A stretch of DNA of 64,000 nt, from contig JBBDSJ010000101.1 in the NCBI GenBank assembly GCA_040905025.1, forward strand, positions 1-64,000, read 5' to 3'. Shown here in pieces: positions 28,237 to 38,103 of this stretch. The translations under genes were made by a program, and so were the position numbers. Each line of letters opens with the position of its first letter. Positions within the stretch are counted from its first letter, which is position 1. The stretch is from JBBDSJ01 sp040905025 (lineage in GTDB: Bacteria; Pseudomonadota; Gammaproteobacteria; Methylohalomonadales; Methylohalomonadaceae). The notes beneath the pieces were generated by a model. That model saw only the letters and a program-made list of their open reading frames with translations. It searched no databases and was not told where the DNA came from.

Positions 28237-29601
28237 ATGCACCGGCACCCGCGTGCCCCTGCTGATGTGTTGACTGGCATGCTGCGGTCGCTGCTTTTGT
28301 CCGGGCTATTGTTGTTCCTGCCATACAACAGCAGCATTGCAGCCGATTTACTCGAAGTATTTACGCTTGCCGAAGCTGCTGATCCTGCCTATCTGGAAGC
28401 CCAGGCCGATTTCCGTGCAACCCTGGAAAACAAGCCACAGGCCCGCGCCGCCTTGCTGCCACAGCTTAGTCTCAGCGCCAATACTTTCAGAAATGAGCAG
28501 GACATCAGTGGTGATGGATTTATCGTACCCGGCCAGGCCGGTGATATCAGTTTTAACAGCCGGGGTTTTTCACTGGATCTGATACAACCGCTGTTTCGTG
28601 CCAGTGCCTGGCTGCAATATCGCCAGGTTGACAGCATAATCAACCAGGCCGAGGCTGAATTGCTGGCTGCCCGGCAGGATCTGGCGCTGCGGGTGAGTGA
28701 ACGTTACTTTGATATCCTTGCCGCGCGTGACAATCTGGAGTTCGCCCGGGCCGAGGCGCGAGCATTGCAACGGCAACTCGAACAGGCCGAGAAACGCCTC
28801 GAAGTCGGCCTTGGTGATATAACCGATGTGCAGGAAGCCCGCGCCGGTCATGACCGTGCCACTGCTGCGGTCATCGCCGCCGAAAATGCACTTGATGATC
28901 GCCAGGAAGAACTGCGCGAGATCACCGGTGAATATGTGCAGGATTTTGCCAAACTCGACACCGGGTTACCGTTATTGAAGCCGATCCCGGAAGATATCGA
29001 TAGCTGGACGGCCACCGCACTCGCCGAAAATCTGGAAATCATTGCCGCCGAACAGGCACTTGAAACTGCGCGCCGCGAAATTGGTATCCAGCGCAGTGAA
29101 CACCTGCCAACACTTGATCTGGTCGCACGCAGTAGCCATGACAAAACCGGCGGCCGCTTTGGCAACACCAGGATCGAAAGTGATGTCATCGGTCTGGAAC
29201 TGAATGTGCCGCTGCTTCAGGGTGGTCTGGTAACGTCGCAGACACGCGCGGCACAAAGCCGTTATGACGCCAGCGTAGAACGCTTGCACCGGGCCAGACG
29301 CGCATCACAAAGCCGGACCCGGCAGGCATATAACGGTGTATTGTCCGGTATCAGTCAGGTGCGCGCATTTGAACAGGCGGTTGTTTCCAGTCAAACTGCG
29401 CTTGAAGCAACAACAGCCGGTTTTGAAGTCGGCAGTCGCACTGCTGTTGATGTTGTCACTGCCGAACGGGCGTTGTCAGACGCACGCCGGAATCTGGCAC
29501 AAGCACGCTACGAATATCTGGTCAATTCCCTGCGCCTGAAACAGGCTGCCGGCATTCTTGCCGATCAGGATTTGGCGCTTATCAATCGCTGGCTGCAATA
29601 A
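28237..29601 (+). CDS. tolC: TolC-family outer-membrane efflux channel
   Basis: A signal peptide (MLRSLLLSGLLLFLP... ending near AADLLEVFTLAEAADP) precedes the typical TolC repeat structure: two homologous halves rich in Ala, Gln and Glu coiled coils. The marks include DPAYLEAQADFRATLE, the RVSERYFDILAARDNLEFA helix and RSRTAVDVVTAERAL-like sequence near the end (GSRTAVDVVTAE). The 454 residues are usual. It would export drugs or proteins with inner-membrane partners that are not in this window. ATG at 28279 is an alternative start. Confidence 0.88.
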   Translation: MHRHPRAPADVLTGMLRSLLLSGLLLFLPYNSSIAADLLEVFTLAEAADPAYLEAQADFRATLENKPQARAALLPQLSLSANTFRNEQDISGDGFIVPGQAGDISFNSRGFSLDLIQPLFRASAWLQYRQVDSIINQAEAELLAARQDLALRVSERYFDILAARDNLEFARAEARALQRQLEQAEKRLEVGLGDITDVQEARAGHDRATAAVIAAENALDDRQEELREITGEYVQDFAKLDTGLPLLKPIPEDIDSWTATALAENLEIIAAEQALETARREIGIQRSEHLPTLDLVARSSHDKTGGRFGNTRIESDVIGLELNVPLLQGGLVTSQTRAAQSRYDASVERLHRARRASQSRTRQAYNGVLSGISQVRAFEQAVVSSQTALEATTAGFEVGSRTAVDVVTAERALSDARRNLAQARYEYLVNSLRLKQAAGILADQDLALINRWLQ

Positions 29602-29682
29602 GCTAATAATTATTCAGGGCAAAATACCAGTGCGCCGGTATTTCACCAGACTCAATCATCCAACCAACCGGGGAAACGCTGT

Positions 29683-30291
29683 ATGACCGCCCAGAAGGAA
29701 CAACAGCCGGCAGAAAACTATTCTCCTGCTGCGAGTGTATGTCACGTCGAGCAAGGCGTATTGCTGATAGTGGATATACAGGATCGGCTGACCAGCATCA
29801 TGCCGGATAAAGTCGTAAGCCGGGTACGTCGGCATACCGGTATGCTGTTACGTGCCGCCGGGCTGCTTGATGTCCCGGTAATAGCCACCGAACAATACCC
29901 AAAAGGACTTGGCCGGCTCGAGGAAGACCTCGCAAAGCTGATTCCCGCAGGCAGTACAGTCTATGAAAAGACCTGCTTCTCCTGCACCGATGTCGAGGAC
30001 TTTCTGCAGCGTTTGTCCGCGATGGGACGCCGTCAGGTCATTATCGCCGGTATCGAAGCGCATATTTGTGTACTCCAGACGGCTCTTGATTTACGCCAGG
30101 CAGGTTATAAAGTATTTGTTGTTGGGGATGCCGTTTGCTCGCGTAATCGTGAAAATTATGAAAACGCCCTGCAACGCCTGCGTCATGGCCAGGTTGTAAT
30201 CAGCGATGCCGAGTCTGTTGTATTTGAATGGTTGCGGGATTCAAAACATCCGCACTTCAAGGCCCTGTCGGCCATGATTCAGGGCAAGTAG
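29683..30291 (+). CDS. Isochorismatase-family cysteine hydrolase
   Basis: The Asp-Lys-Cys triad is visible: LLIVDIQDRL (Asp), VYEKTCFSC (Lys) and GIEAHICVLQTALDL (Cys). The 202-residue size and the FEWLRDSKHPHFKALS tail match the YcaC-like hydrolases often annotated this way. The substrate cannot be inferred. It is alone on the plus strand, converging on the sensor kinase gene 20 bases away. Confidence 0.82.
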   Translation: MTAQKEQQPAENYSPAASVCHVEQGVLLIVDIQDRLTSIMPDKVVSRVRRHTGMLLRAAGLLDVPVIATEQYPKGLGRLEEDLAKLIPAGSTVYEKTCFSCTDVEDFLQRLSAMGRRQVIIAGIEAHICVLQTALDLRQAGYKVFVVGDAVCSRNRENYENALQRLRHGQVVISDAESVVFEWLRDSKHPHFKALSAMIQGK

Positions 30292-30310
30292 CTGCTGCTA
30301 TTCACAGCGA

Positions 30311-32872
30311 CTACAGATAACGCCTGAGTGTATCCGTCAAAATCGATTTCTTAATTGGCTTGCTCAGGTGTGAGTTACAACCAGCCGCCAGACATTTATC
30401 AATTTCTTCCTTGATTGCATGAGCAGTTAACGCAATGATTGGACAGGGTAACCGGCCCTGTTCATGCTCCCATGCACGGATCTGGCGCGTTGCCTCGTGT
30501 CCATCCATATGCGGCATTTGTACATCCATCAGGACAACATCATAATCTTGCTGTTTGAACCGGTTTACGGCTATCTGCCCGTCCTCGGCTTCATCTATCG
30601 TTATATGTAACGGTTTCAGATACGCCTGCACCAGCAAGCGGTTATCCGGATTATCTTCGACCAATAGCAGACGCCTGCCCTGCCAGTTATCATCTACGGC
30701 CTGTTTATCTGCCGGACTCGCGGTTGTTACAGCAACCGGGCTTGTCGATTGTTGTAATTCTGCCAGCGCACGAAACAAATCGTTCCGCTTCAGCGGCTTG
30801 ATCAAATAACCAGCCAGACCGAGCGTATGCGTTCGGGACATGTCATCTTTCAGATCAGCCGAGCTCAACATGATGATTTGTTGCTTGACAAGTCCTTCCC
30901 TGGCAATACGCTCGGCAATCATAAAGCCATCAATATCGGGTAAATGCCGATCCAGTAAAACCAGATCAAAATGGCCGTCAGTGCCACTGTTCAGCTGCAG
31001 CAATGTCTGTTCAGCATTTTCAGCTTCAGCAATCTCGGCACCCGTCTGTTGCAACAGCTTGCTCAGAATCATGCGGTTGGTGGCATTGTCGTCAACCACC
31101 AGGATACGTTGGCCCACCAGCGACGGCATCGGCACCGGATGTTTGCGCTCGACGGCATCGGTCTGCGGCAACTGAATCGTAAAACTGAAACAGCTGCCAT
31201 GATTGTCAGCAGGCTCCGCTATGCTGGTGACCTGTAACTGACCATGCATCATTTCCACCAATCGCCGGGAAATGGTCAGCCCGAGTCCGGTACCGCCATA
31301 TTTACGCGTTGTCGATGAATCGGCCTGGGTAAAACTTGCAAATATACTGTCGAGTTTATCAGTCGTGATACCGATACCTGTATCAGTCACGGCAAATTGC
31401 ACGCTGTCCGGCGCATCAGCCGGCTGCATCACGCTGATAGAGATTTCGCCCTGGTCGGTAAATTTCAGGGCATTACTGATAAGGTTCAGGATAACCTGGC
31501 GCAAACGGGCCGGATCACCGAGTCGCGATTTATGCACACCGGAATCAATATGACAGGTAAGTTCGAGACCTTTCTCGGCCGCACGTAAAGCATAGATGTC
31601 CAGCGACTCATCCAGCATCTCTTCCAGATCGAAAGCGATGGTTTCCAGCACAAGCTGATGCGCTTCAATCTTGGATAAATCAAGAATATCGTTGACCAGA
31701 CTCAGTAATGCCTCTCCGGCCTTGCGAAACACATCAATATATTTTTGTTGTTCCTTGTTCAGCGGCGTTTCTGCCAACAGATCCGACATGCCGATAATTG
31801 CATTCAGCGGCGTACGTATTTCATGACTCATGCTCGCCAGAAACTCGGATTTAACCCGGGAAGCCTCAAGTGCCTGATCGCGGGCCTCAGCCAGTTCATG
31901 TGTTTGTTCAATTACCTGCTGCTCAATTACTTCATTACGTTGCCGCAGCTGCTGTGCCTGCAATTCACGCGCACGCACCAATGCAAACAATAACAGAGTC
32001 ACACCCAGACCTATCAGTAACGCCGTAAACAGCAGGGCATGCTGGATTTCATTCCAATGCAGGGATTTCTGTAACAACAGCCGGGCCGAGAATGCCGGAA
32101 ATGGATATTGCAATTCACGTTCAAACTGCGCGATTGTCCAATCTGATGTTGAGTCATCTGGTTTTTCCAGCAATAACTGTCGGCCAGTAATGCTTGCACT
32201 CTCGACATATAATGCCAGACCATCAATACCACTGGCTTTCTGACTGTCGAGCATGGCTTCAGGTGCCAGCAAAATTCCTGCAAGTATATTTTGCCCGGCT
32301 TCAGTATTGGCCAAAGTCACTGTGCGTAACAGCCAGAAACCGGTCAAGCCGGGATAATCAATCAGGGGAGTTGCTATGCTATGGCTGCTGTCAGCGACAA
32401 GTTCCAGCAACTTCGGATACATTGGCTGATCACGCAAACCATCAATTAATATTTTCGGATCATGGTCGCGGGTAAAAATGAATTCAGCTTGAACTGACCC
32501 GGGCTGATTTTCTGCTGTGGCTGACGCCGAAATAGCCGGCAACATTAATCCGGCCTTGATAGCCGGATAACGCCGTTGCTGCGTTTGCATAAAACTCCCA
32601 AACTGTTCGCCACTCAATGACCCGGCGCCAGCAATAGCTATCAGGTGAGCCAGAGCGTCATCTGCAGCAGTCAAACGTTGTTGCAGGGTTTCAGCAAGTG
32701 CTCTTGCTTCCAGTGTGAATTCGCGCTCGCGGTTGCTGATTTCCGTACGCCAAGCCAGCAAAAACAGCACTGCGGTAAATACAAGGCCAATACCCAGAGA
32801 TAATACAAAAATCCAGATGCTGCGATTATGTTTCGCTAATGACTGCCGAATATTTGATGCAGTAGTTGACAT
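30311..32872 (-). CDS. Hybrid sensor histidine kinase with two receiver domains
   Basis: The 853-residue membrane kinase has one N-terminal helix (about 19-41), a periplasmic sensor of about 235 residues resembling CHASE domains, and a second helix (about 279-300). A coiled coil follows, then HisKA with SMSHEIRTPLN (His350) and HATPase with the N and G boxes (LISNALKFTD, KYGGTGLGL). Two receivers come last: ILVVDDNATNRM with LVLLDRHLP, and RLLLVEDNPDNR with VVLMDVQMP. Both phospho-acceptor Asp residues are present. The stand-alone HPt and sigma-54 regulator that follow on the map point to a multistep phosphorelay. The ligand is unknown. Confidence 0.9.
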   Translation of the reverse strand: MSTTASNIRQSLAKHNRSIWIFVLSLGIGLVFTAVLFLLAWRTEISNREREFTLEARALAETLQQRLTAADDALAHLIAIAGAGSLSGEQFGSFMQTQQRRYPAIKAGLMLPAISASATAENQPGSVQAEFIFTRDHDPKILIDGLRDQPMYPKLLELVADSSHSIATPLIDYPGLTGFWLLRTVTLANTEAGQNILAGILLAPEAMLDSQKASGIDGLALYVESASITGRQLLLEKPDDSTSDWTIAQFERELQYPFPAFSARLLLQKSLHWNEIQHALLFTALLIGLGVTLLLFALVRARELQAQQLRQRNEVIEQQVIEQTHELAEARDQALEASRVKSEFLASMSHEIRTPLNAIIGMSDLLAETPLNKEQQKYIDVFRKAGEALLSLVNDILDLSKIEAHQLVLETIAFDLEEMLDESLDIYALRAAEKGLELTCHIDSGVHKSRLGDPARLRQVILNLISNALKFTDQGEISISVMQPADAPDSVQFAVTDTGIGITTDKLDSIFASFTQADSSTTRKYGGTGLGLTISRRLVEMMHGQLQVTSIAEPADNHGSCFSFTIQLPQTDAVERKHPVPMPSLVGQRILVVDDNATNRMILSKLLQQTGAEIAEAENAEQTLLQLNSGTDGHFDLVLLDRHLPDIDGFMIAERIAREGLVKQQIIMLSSADLKDDMSRTHTLGLAGYLIKPLKRNDLFRALAELQQSTSPVAVTTASPADKQAVDDNWQGRRLLLVEDNPDNRLLVQAYLKPLHITIDEAEDGQIAVNRFKQQDYDVVLMDVQMPHMDGHEATRQIRAWEHEQGRLPCPIIALTAHAIKEEIDKCLAAGCNSHLSKPIKKSILTDTLRRYL

Positions 32873-32986
32873 TGACTATGTTGGTCAGAGAATCACTCTG
32901 GAAACAGCATTATTATGTCCCGGATTTATCAGGTCAAATATGGCCATGGGTGTTTTCCAATCTGAAGCGTTGATAACGATTGTATA

Positions 32987-33289
32987 TCAGGCATAAGTAA
33001 CCTGTATGCGTTCAAGATAATCCTGCAAGGCAATCACCTGTCGTCTTGCAGCTTCTGTGTCTGTCTGTTTGGCTGCAACTTCGATCGCAGCACCAATTTC
33101 AGTAATGCGCATGAAGCCGTAACCACCACCGACGCCCTTCAGATTATGTCCGATTGACTGGACTTTCGGCCAATCTGAACTGTCCAGCAATTCGTTCAAA
33201 GTGACTACATCCTGGCGCCGGTTATCCAGAAAACCCGGAATCAATGGCTCCAGATCCACATCGACCGTAACTTCAATTTTATCGCCCAT
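32987..33289 (-). CDS. Stand-alone HPt phosphotransfer protein
   Basis: This small helical protein of 100 residues has the HPt motif IGHNLKGVGGGYGF, with the phospho-accepting His48. It presumably carries phosphate from the receivers of the adjacent hybrid kinase to the receiver of the sigma-54 regulator. It lies between the two genes on the same strand, 54 bases after the regulator. Partner identity is inferred from position. Confidence 0.85.
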   Translation of the reverse strand: MGDKIEVTVDVDLEPLIPGFLDNRRQDVVTLNELLDSSDWPKVQSIGHNLKGVGGGYGFMRITEIGAAIEVAAKQTDTEAARRQVIALQDYLERIQVTYA

Positions 33290-33343
33290 ACTATCCTCCC
33301 CCGAGGCAAGCTGACTCAGCTATTCAGGAATATTGATGACTGC

Positions 33344-34693
33344 TTACTGTGTTTTACCACGAAACGTAGTTGGATCAAGTTCATGTTGACCCAGTAATTT
33401 GTAGAACTCGGTACGATTGCGTCCGGCAATTCGCGCAGCGCTGGCGACCTGGCCTTCAGTGATACGCAAGACACTTATCAGATAGTTGCGCTCGAATGCA
33501 TCTTTTGCATCCTTGAGTGTCTGCAACTGGCCGGGTTCATCCTGCAGGGCACGTTGCGCCAGACTTAATGGAATGGTTTCCGTCGTTGCCAGGGTGGCAC
33601 ACAAATCAACGACATTGATTAACTGACGAATGTTGCCCGGCCAGGCTGTCGACATCAAATAATCAAGTGCTTCCGGTGCAAAATACTTCTTCCCGGCATT
33701 TTGTTTTTGCAAACGACGCTGCAGGAAATGCTCAATAAGAAGAAGAATATCTTCACGCCGTTGTGCCAGCGGTGGAATATAAAGCGGAACAACATTCAAA
33801 CGATAGTAGAGATCCTCGCGAAATTCGCTTTCCTTTACAGCTTCAGCCAAATCCCGATGAGTTGCTGAAATTATCCGGACATCTACCGGGTAGCTCTTTG
33901 TGGAGCCAAGTGGCCGCACCTGAAAATCCTGTAGTACGCGTAACAGTTTGACCTGCAATGCCAAAGGCATGTCACCGACTTCATCAAGAAACAGCGTGCC
34001 ACCATTCGCCGCCTGGAAAAGCCCTTCATGACGATTGGTGGCGCCGGTAAAAGCGCCTTTTTCATGGCCGAACAATTCGGACTCAAGTAACTGCTCGGGG
34101 AATGCGCCACAATTAATCGGTATGAAAGGTTTCTCGCTGCGTGGGCTTGCAGCGTGAATAGCTTCAGCAATAACTTCCTTGCCGGTACCGGTTTCACCAC
34201 GCAGAAACACTGTGATATCGCTGTTGGCAACGAGTTTGGCCTGCTCAATCAGCTCTGCCATCTCGCGGCTACGATAAACCAGGTGTTTGCTGAAGGCCTG
34301 GTCAACATGAGGATTAGCCGAGCGGTCCAGAATCCGGCTGACCTGCTGCAAAAACTCTTCACGTTGTACCGGCTTGGTCAGGAAAGCTGCCGAACCAAGA
34401 TGGGTCGCGCGCACCGCATCCGGGATCTGCGCCTTGCCGCTGAGAATAATGACCGGAAGTAATGGATTGGCCTGATGAATCTCCGTCATCAATGCAGTGC
34501 CGTCCATTTTCTCCATAAACAGATCGGTTACAACCAGCTGCGGTGGATGCGCACCCATCTTCGCCAATGCCTCATGCCCACCATTTGCCGTCATGACTTC
34601 ATAACCGGCCTTATCCAGCCATAATGAAAGTAATGACAAAATATCATCATCATCATCCACCAGCAGGATTCTGGATTTCCGTGTATCAGGCAT
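33344..34693 (-). CDS. Sigma-54-dependent response regulator (NtrC family)
   Basis: The domains in order are receiver (1-120, phospho-acceptor Asp57 in VVTDLFM), AAA+ domain (about 145-370) with Walker A GETGTGKE, the sigma-54-contacting loop GAFTGA and Walker B GGTLFLDEVGDM, then a Fis-type helix-turn-helix (ASAARIAGRNRTEFYKLL). It activates promoters read by RpoN. The targets are unknown. It is first in the regulator-HPt-kinase order on the minus strand, so the three are likely co-expressed. Confidence 0.92.
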   Translation of the reverse strand: MPDTRKSRILLVDDDDDILSLLSLWLDKAGYEVMTANGGHEALAKMGAHPPQLVVTDLFMEKMDGTALMTEIHQANPLLPVIILSGKAQIPDAVRATHLGSAAFLTKPVQREEFLQQVSRILDRSANPHVDQAFSKHLVYRSREMAELIEQAKLVANSDITVFLRGETGTGKEVIAEAIHAASPRSEKPFIPINCGAFPEQLLESELFGHEKGAFTGATNRHEGLFQAANGGTLFLDEVGDMPLALQVKLLRVLQDFQVRPLGSTKSYPVDVRIISATHRDLAEAVKESEFREDLYYRLNVVPLYIPPLAQRREDILLLIEHFLQRRLQKQNAGKKYFAPEALDYLMSTAWPGNIRQLINVVDLCATLATTETIPLSLAQRALQDEPGQLQTLKDAKDAFERNYLISVLRITEGQVASAARIAGRNRTEFYKLLGQHELDPTTFRGKTQ

Positions 34694-34747
34694 CAGATAT
34701 GACTCATGTAATCATGATTGTCCGCTTTATTCCGTTGCATAACCGGT

Positions 34748-36580
34748 TCACTCAACCGTTACCGATTTTGCCAGATTGCGCGGCTGATCAACATCCGCAC
34801 CTTTAAGAACTGCGATGTGGTAGGCAAACAACTGTAACGGCACCGTATAAACAATCGGTGCAATCGTTTCAGCCACGCTGGCAACAGACAGGATTTTTGT
34901 GTCCGGCGTCGATTGTACATCCGCCTGTATATCTGCAAACAGATACAACACGCCACCGCGCGCCCGGACTTCCTGCAGATTGGATTTCAGTTTCTCCAGC
35001 AACACATTGTTGGGAGCGACGGCTATGACCGGCATGTCTTCATCAACCAGTGCCAATGGGCCATGCTTGAGTTCACCGGCCGCATAGGCCTCGGCATGAA
35101 TATAGGAAATTTCCTTGAGCTTCAATGCGCCTTCCATTGCAACCGGCAGCATGGTTCCACGGCCAAGATATAATGCATGATGCTTGTGCGTAAAATCTTC
35201 AGCGAGTTTCTGAATCTGCTCATTAAGCTGTAATGCAGCGTTTACATGACCCGGCAGACTTTCAAGTTCATCAACCAGCTTGTGCTCATCGGCCGCAGAT
35301 AACTGCTGATGCTTGCCAAGTGCAATGGTCAGTAATAACAATGCAACCAGCTGGGTAGTGAACGCTTTTGTAGACGCCACACCAATCTCGGCACCGGCAC
35401 GGGTTAAAAATACCAGTTCAGATTCACGTGTCAGTGAGCTTTCAGGATTATTGCAAATAGCCAATGTAGAAAGGTAGCCGAGTTTCCTGGCCAGTGCCAG
35501 CGCGGCCAGAGTATCGGCCGTCTCACCAGATTGCGAAATGGCAACGAATAATGTATCAGCACTAACAACATGTTTGCGGTAACGATATTCGCTGGCAATT
35601 TCCACCCGGCAGGGCACACCGGCCAATGCCTCAATCCAGTAAGATGCAACCAGACCGGCATGATAACTGGTTCCACAGGCAACGATATTAACCTGTTTGA
35701 CAGATTTGAATACTTCAGCGGCCGACATGCCAAAAGCATTTTCCAGTACCTGACCATGTTCAATAGAGCCGGCAAGAGTGTCAGCAATAGCTCGGGGCTG
35801 GGTAAAAATCTCTTTTAACATGTAATGCCGGTAGCCGGCTTTATCGGCAGCGTCTGCGGCAAGCTCCGAGGATATCACCTTGCGTTCCACCGGTTGTCCG
35901 GAGGCATCATAGATCTGCAAGTGATCCCGCTGAATATCGGCAATATCGCCCTCTTCCAGAAAAATAAATTGCCGCGTAACAGGTAACAATGCGAATACAT
36001 CCGATGCAATAAAATGTTCGCCAATCCCGATGCCGACAACCAGGGGGCTACCCCGCCGGGCTGCCAACAACCTGTCCGGTTCATTCTTGCTGATGACACC
36101 GAGTGCGTAGGCGCCATGAAGCTGGTTAATTGTCTGCTGCAATGCAGCAAGCAAATCGTGTCCTGCTGCGATATGTGTATGTAGCAGGTTGACTATAACC
36201 TCGGTGTCGGTTTCGGATTCAAAAACATAGCCGGCTGTCTGCAATTGTTGCCGCAGACTTTCATGGTTTTCAATAATCCCGTTATGTACCAGTGCAATCG
36301 CATCATGGCTGATATGCGGGTGGGCATTATTAACACTTGGCCGGCCATGGGTGGCCCAGCGAGTGTGCGCGATACCCAGCCCGCCCAGTGGCGGCTTTGC
36401 AGCCACCGCCTGTTCAAGTTCTGCAACCTTGCCCTGCACCCGGACACGCTCCAGTTCAGAATTTTTACCAAGCACAGCCAGACCGGCAGAATCATAGCCA
36501 CGGTATTCCAGTCGATGCAGCCCCTCGAGCAGAATCGGCAAGACATCGCGCTGCGCATTGGCACCTACTATTCCACACAT
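34748..36580 (-). CDS. glmS: Glutamine-fructose-6-phosphate aminotransferase
   Basis: It makes glucosamine-6-phosphate, the first step to UDP-GlcNAc for peptidoglycan and LPS. The N-terminal glutaminase begins with the processed MCGIVGA (catalytic Cys1) and RLEYRGYDSAG. Two SIS domains follow (ACGTSYHAGLVASYW, ISQSGETADTLAAL), and the C-terminus DVDQPRNLAKSVTVE is typical. The 610 residues are standard. It lies 5 bases after a Sel1 lipoprotein gene. Confidence 0.95.
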   Translation of the reverse strand: MCGIVGANAQRDVLPILLEGLHRLEYRGYDSAGLAVLGKNSELERVRVQGKVAELEQAVAAKPPLGGLGIAHTRWATHGRPSVNNAHPHISHDAIALVHNGIIENHESLRQQLQTAGYVFESETDTEVIVNLLHTHIAAGHDLLAALQQTINQLHGAYALGVISKNEPDRLLAARRGSPLVVGIGIGEHFIASDVFALLPVTRQFIFLEEGDIADIQRDHLQIYDASGQPVERKVISSELAADAADKAGYRHYMLKEIFTQPRAIADTLAGSIEHGQVLENAFGMSAAEVFKSVKQVNIVACGTSYHAGLVASYWIEALAGVPCRVEIASEYRYRKHVVSADTLFVAISQSGETADTLAALALARKLGYLSTLAICNNPESSLTRESELVFLTRAGAEIGVASTKAFTTQLVALLLLTIALGKHQQLSAADEHKLVDELESLPGHVNAALQLNEQIQKLAEDFTHKHHALYLGRGTMLPVAMEGALKLKEISYIHAEAYAAGELKHGPLALVDEDMPVIAVAPNNVLLEKLKSNLQEVRARGGVLYLFADIQADVQSTPDTKILSVASVAETIAPIVYTVPLQLFAYHIAVLKGADVDQPRNLAKSVTVE

Positions 36581-36585
36581 AAAAA

Positions 36586-37125
36586 CTAGTTCTCGTTATC
36601 GATTTGCACTGATGATTCAAGCTGAAGCTCTTCGACGTCAACCGGATTAACGATGTAACGCTGTGCATCGGCACGTGCCTTGATTTGCTGGTTGGGTGTC
36701 AGCTTGCTTACCATCGAATCAATATACCGATCAGCTGATTCGTTGCCCTGATGAAACGAGGCATATAACCAGACATAGGCGCTATAGAAATCCTGTGGTA
36801 TCCCCATACCATCAAGATAGATCATCGCGGCATTGCGTTGTGCGCCCGGGTGACCCTGGCTGGCAGCGGCCTCAAACCATTGCAGTGCCTTGCGGTAATC
36901 ACGTCCCCGGCCAAGCCCGAGATAATATAAAGTGCCAAGCGCATTCTGTGCCTCTGTATCACCTGTTTCAGCCGCTGACTGCCAGAGTGCAAAGGCCGTC
37001 TCGTAGTCGCCAGCTTCGTAGGCAACGCGTGGATCTTCGGTGTTGCCACATGCCGACAACATAATTCCGGCGACAAGCATGTAAACCAGCAATTGAAAAC
37101 GAGATATTGTAAACATGGACGTCAT
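36586..37125 (-). CDS. Sel1-repeat lipoprotein
   Basis: A signal peptide ends in a lipobox (IMLSAC). Sel1/TPR-like repeats follow: AYEAGDYETAFALWQSAAETG, AQNALGTLYYLGLGRGRDYR and AAMIYLDGMGIPQDFYSAY. Such proteins are scaffolds; the partner is unknown. It ends 5 bases before glmS and is probably in its transcript. A later ATG could also serve as the start. Confidence 0.8.
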   Translation of the reverse strand: MTSMFTISRFQLLVYMLVAGIMLSACGNTEDPRVAYEAGDYETAFALWQSAAETGDTEAQNALGTLYYLGLGRGRDYRKALQWFEAAASQGHPGAQRNAAMIYLDGMGIPQDFYSAYVWLYASFHQGNESADRYIDSMVSKLTPNQQIKARADAQRYIVNPVDVEELQLESSVQIDNEN

Positions 37126-37270
37126 GATACCGTCAGAATTGACAGTTTGTGTTAATAATTGATCGGGGGATTACGTATGTTGCCAGGGACAGGTAAACGC
37201 CTACATCTGATGAGTACCCGGTATCAAATACCGGAGAAAGCTCTGCCTGTCCGCAAGCTTCCGGCAATAG

Positions 37271-37347
37271 TGGTCGGGACGGCAGGACTTGAACCTGCGA
37301 CCCCCTGCCCCCCAGGCAGGTGCGCTACCAGACTGCGCTACGCCCCG
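37271..37347 (-). tRNA. tRNA-Pro (GGG)
   Basis: A 77-base cloverleaf is read on the minus strand. The acceptor strand CGGGGCG pairs with CGTCCCG with one wobble, the D arm is AGCGCAGTCTGGTAGCGCA, and the anticodon stem CCTGC/GCAGG encloses loop CTGGGGG (anticodon GGG). The T arm is GCAGG TTCAAGT CCTGC and CCA is encoded. The GGG anticodon reads CCC/CCU proline codons. Confidence 0.95.
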
Positions 37348-37452
37348 ATAAAGGCTGGAGAGTGTAAAGTTAAAACCGGAAATATGAAAGGATGTATATC
37401 CGTGACTGCCTGAATACAAGGCGCTTCCCGCCGACCAGTTTACTGCTGCTCT

Positions 37453-37809
37453 CTATCGACGCAGCAAATCCAGCACTTCTTCCAGCTCAGTACGCATCTG
37501 TTTGATGATTTGCTGGCTTTGCGCTGAATCATCACGCGCTTCATCACCCGTCAGACGCTGGCGTGCACCACCAATGGTAAAACCCTGTTCGTATAACAGA
37601 CTGCGAATCTGGCGGATCAGGATTACATCGTGACGCTGGTAATAGCGGCGGTTGCCACGCCGTTTCAGGGGCTTGAGTGTTGGAAACTCCTGCTCCCAGT
37701 AACGCAGCACATGCGGCTTGACCGCGCACAGGTCGCTGACTTCACCGATAGTGAAATAACGCTTGCCCGGTATAACCGGAAGTTCGCTATTATTCGAGGG
37801 TTCCAGCAT
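37453..37809 (-). CDS. MerR-family transcription regulator
   Basis: The helix-turn-helix YFTIGEVSDLCAVKPHVLRYWE and wing FPTLKPLKRRGNRRYYQ are typical of the MerR-like regulator that follows ihfA in many proteobacteria. A short C-terminal coiled coil replaces an effector domain. ATG 37809 (MLEPSNNSE) overlaps the ihfA end by 20 bases; a GTG at 37821 is possible. The ligand and targets are unknown. Confidence 0.85.
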   Translation of the reverse strand: MLEPSNNSELPVIPGKRYFTIGEVSDLCAVKPHVLRYWEQEFPTLKPLKRRGNRRYYQRHDVILIRQIRSLLYEQGFTIGGARQRLTGDEARDDSAQSQQIIKQMRTELEEVLDLLRR

Positions 37810-38089
37810 AGGCTTCCACACGTGCCTTGAGTTTTTGGCCAGGACGGAAAGTCACAACTCGCCGGGCACTGATCGGGATTTCTTCGCCGGTTTTGGGGTT
37901 ACGACCCGGCCGCTGGTTTTTGTCGCGTAAATCAAAATTGCCAAATCCGGACAGCTTGACCTGTTCCCCGGATTCCAGCGCGGTGCGGATTTCCTCGAAA
38001 AACATTTCGACAATTTCTTTAGCTTCGCGCTTGTTGAGGCCGAGCTCTTCATGGAGCCGCTCTGCCATATCAGCCTTCGTCAGGGCCAT
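37790..38089 (-). CDS. ihfA: Integration host factor alpha subunit
   Basis: IHF bends DNA as a heterodimer with IhfB. The 99-residue protein begins MALTKADMAERLHEELGLNKREAKE and contains VKLSGFGNFDLRDKNQRPGRNPKTG, which holds the DNA-intercalating Pro arm. It follows pheT by 14 bases, the classic pheST-ihfA order. Confidence 0.95.
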   Translation of the reverse strand: MALTKADMAERLHEELGLNKREAKEIVEMFFEEIRTALESGEQVKLSGFGNFDLRDKNQRPGRNPKTGEEIPISARRVVTFRPGQKLKARVEAYAGTLE

Positions 38090-38103
38090 AACCTTTCTCT
38101 TAA

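Noticed and set aside
37216..37236. Hairpin CCGGTATCAAATACCGG as the tRNA-Pro terminator
   Set aside because: The stem is good, but no T-run follows on the minus strand, so termination there is not supported.
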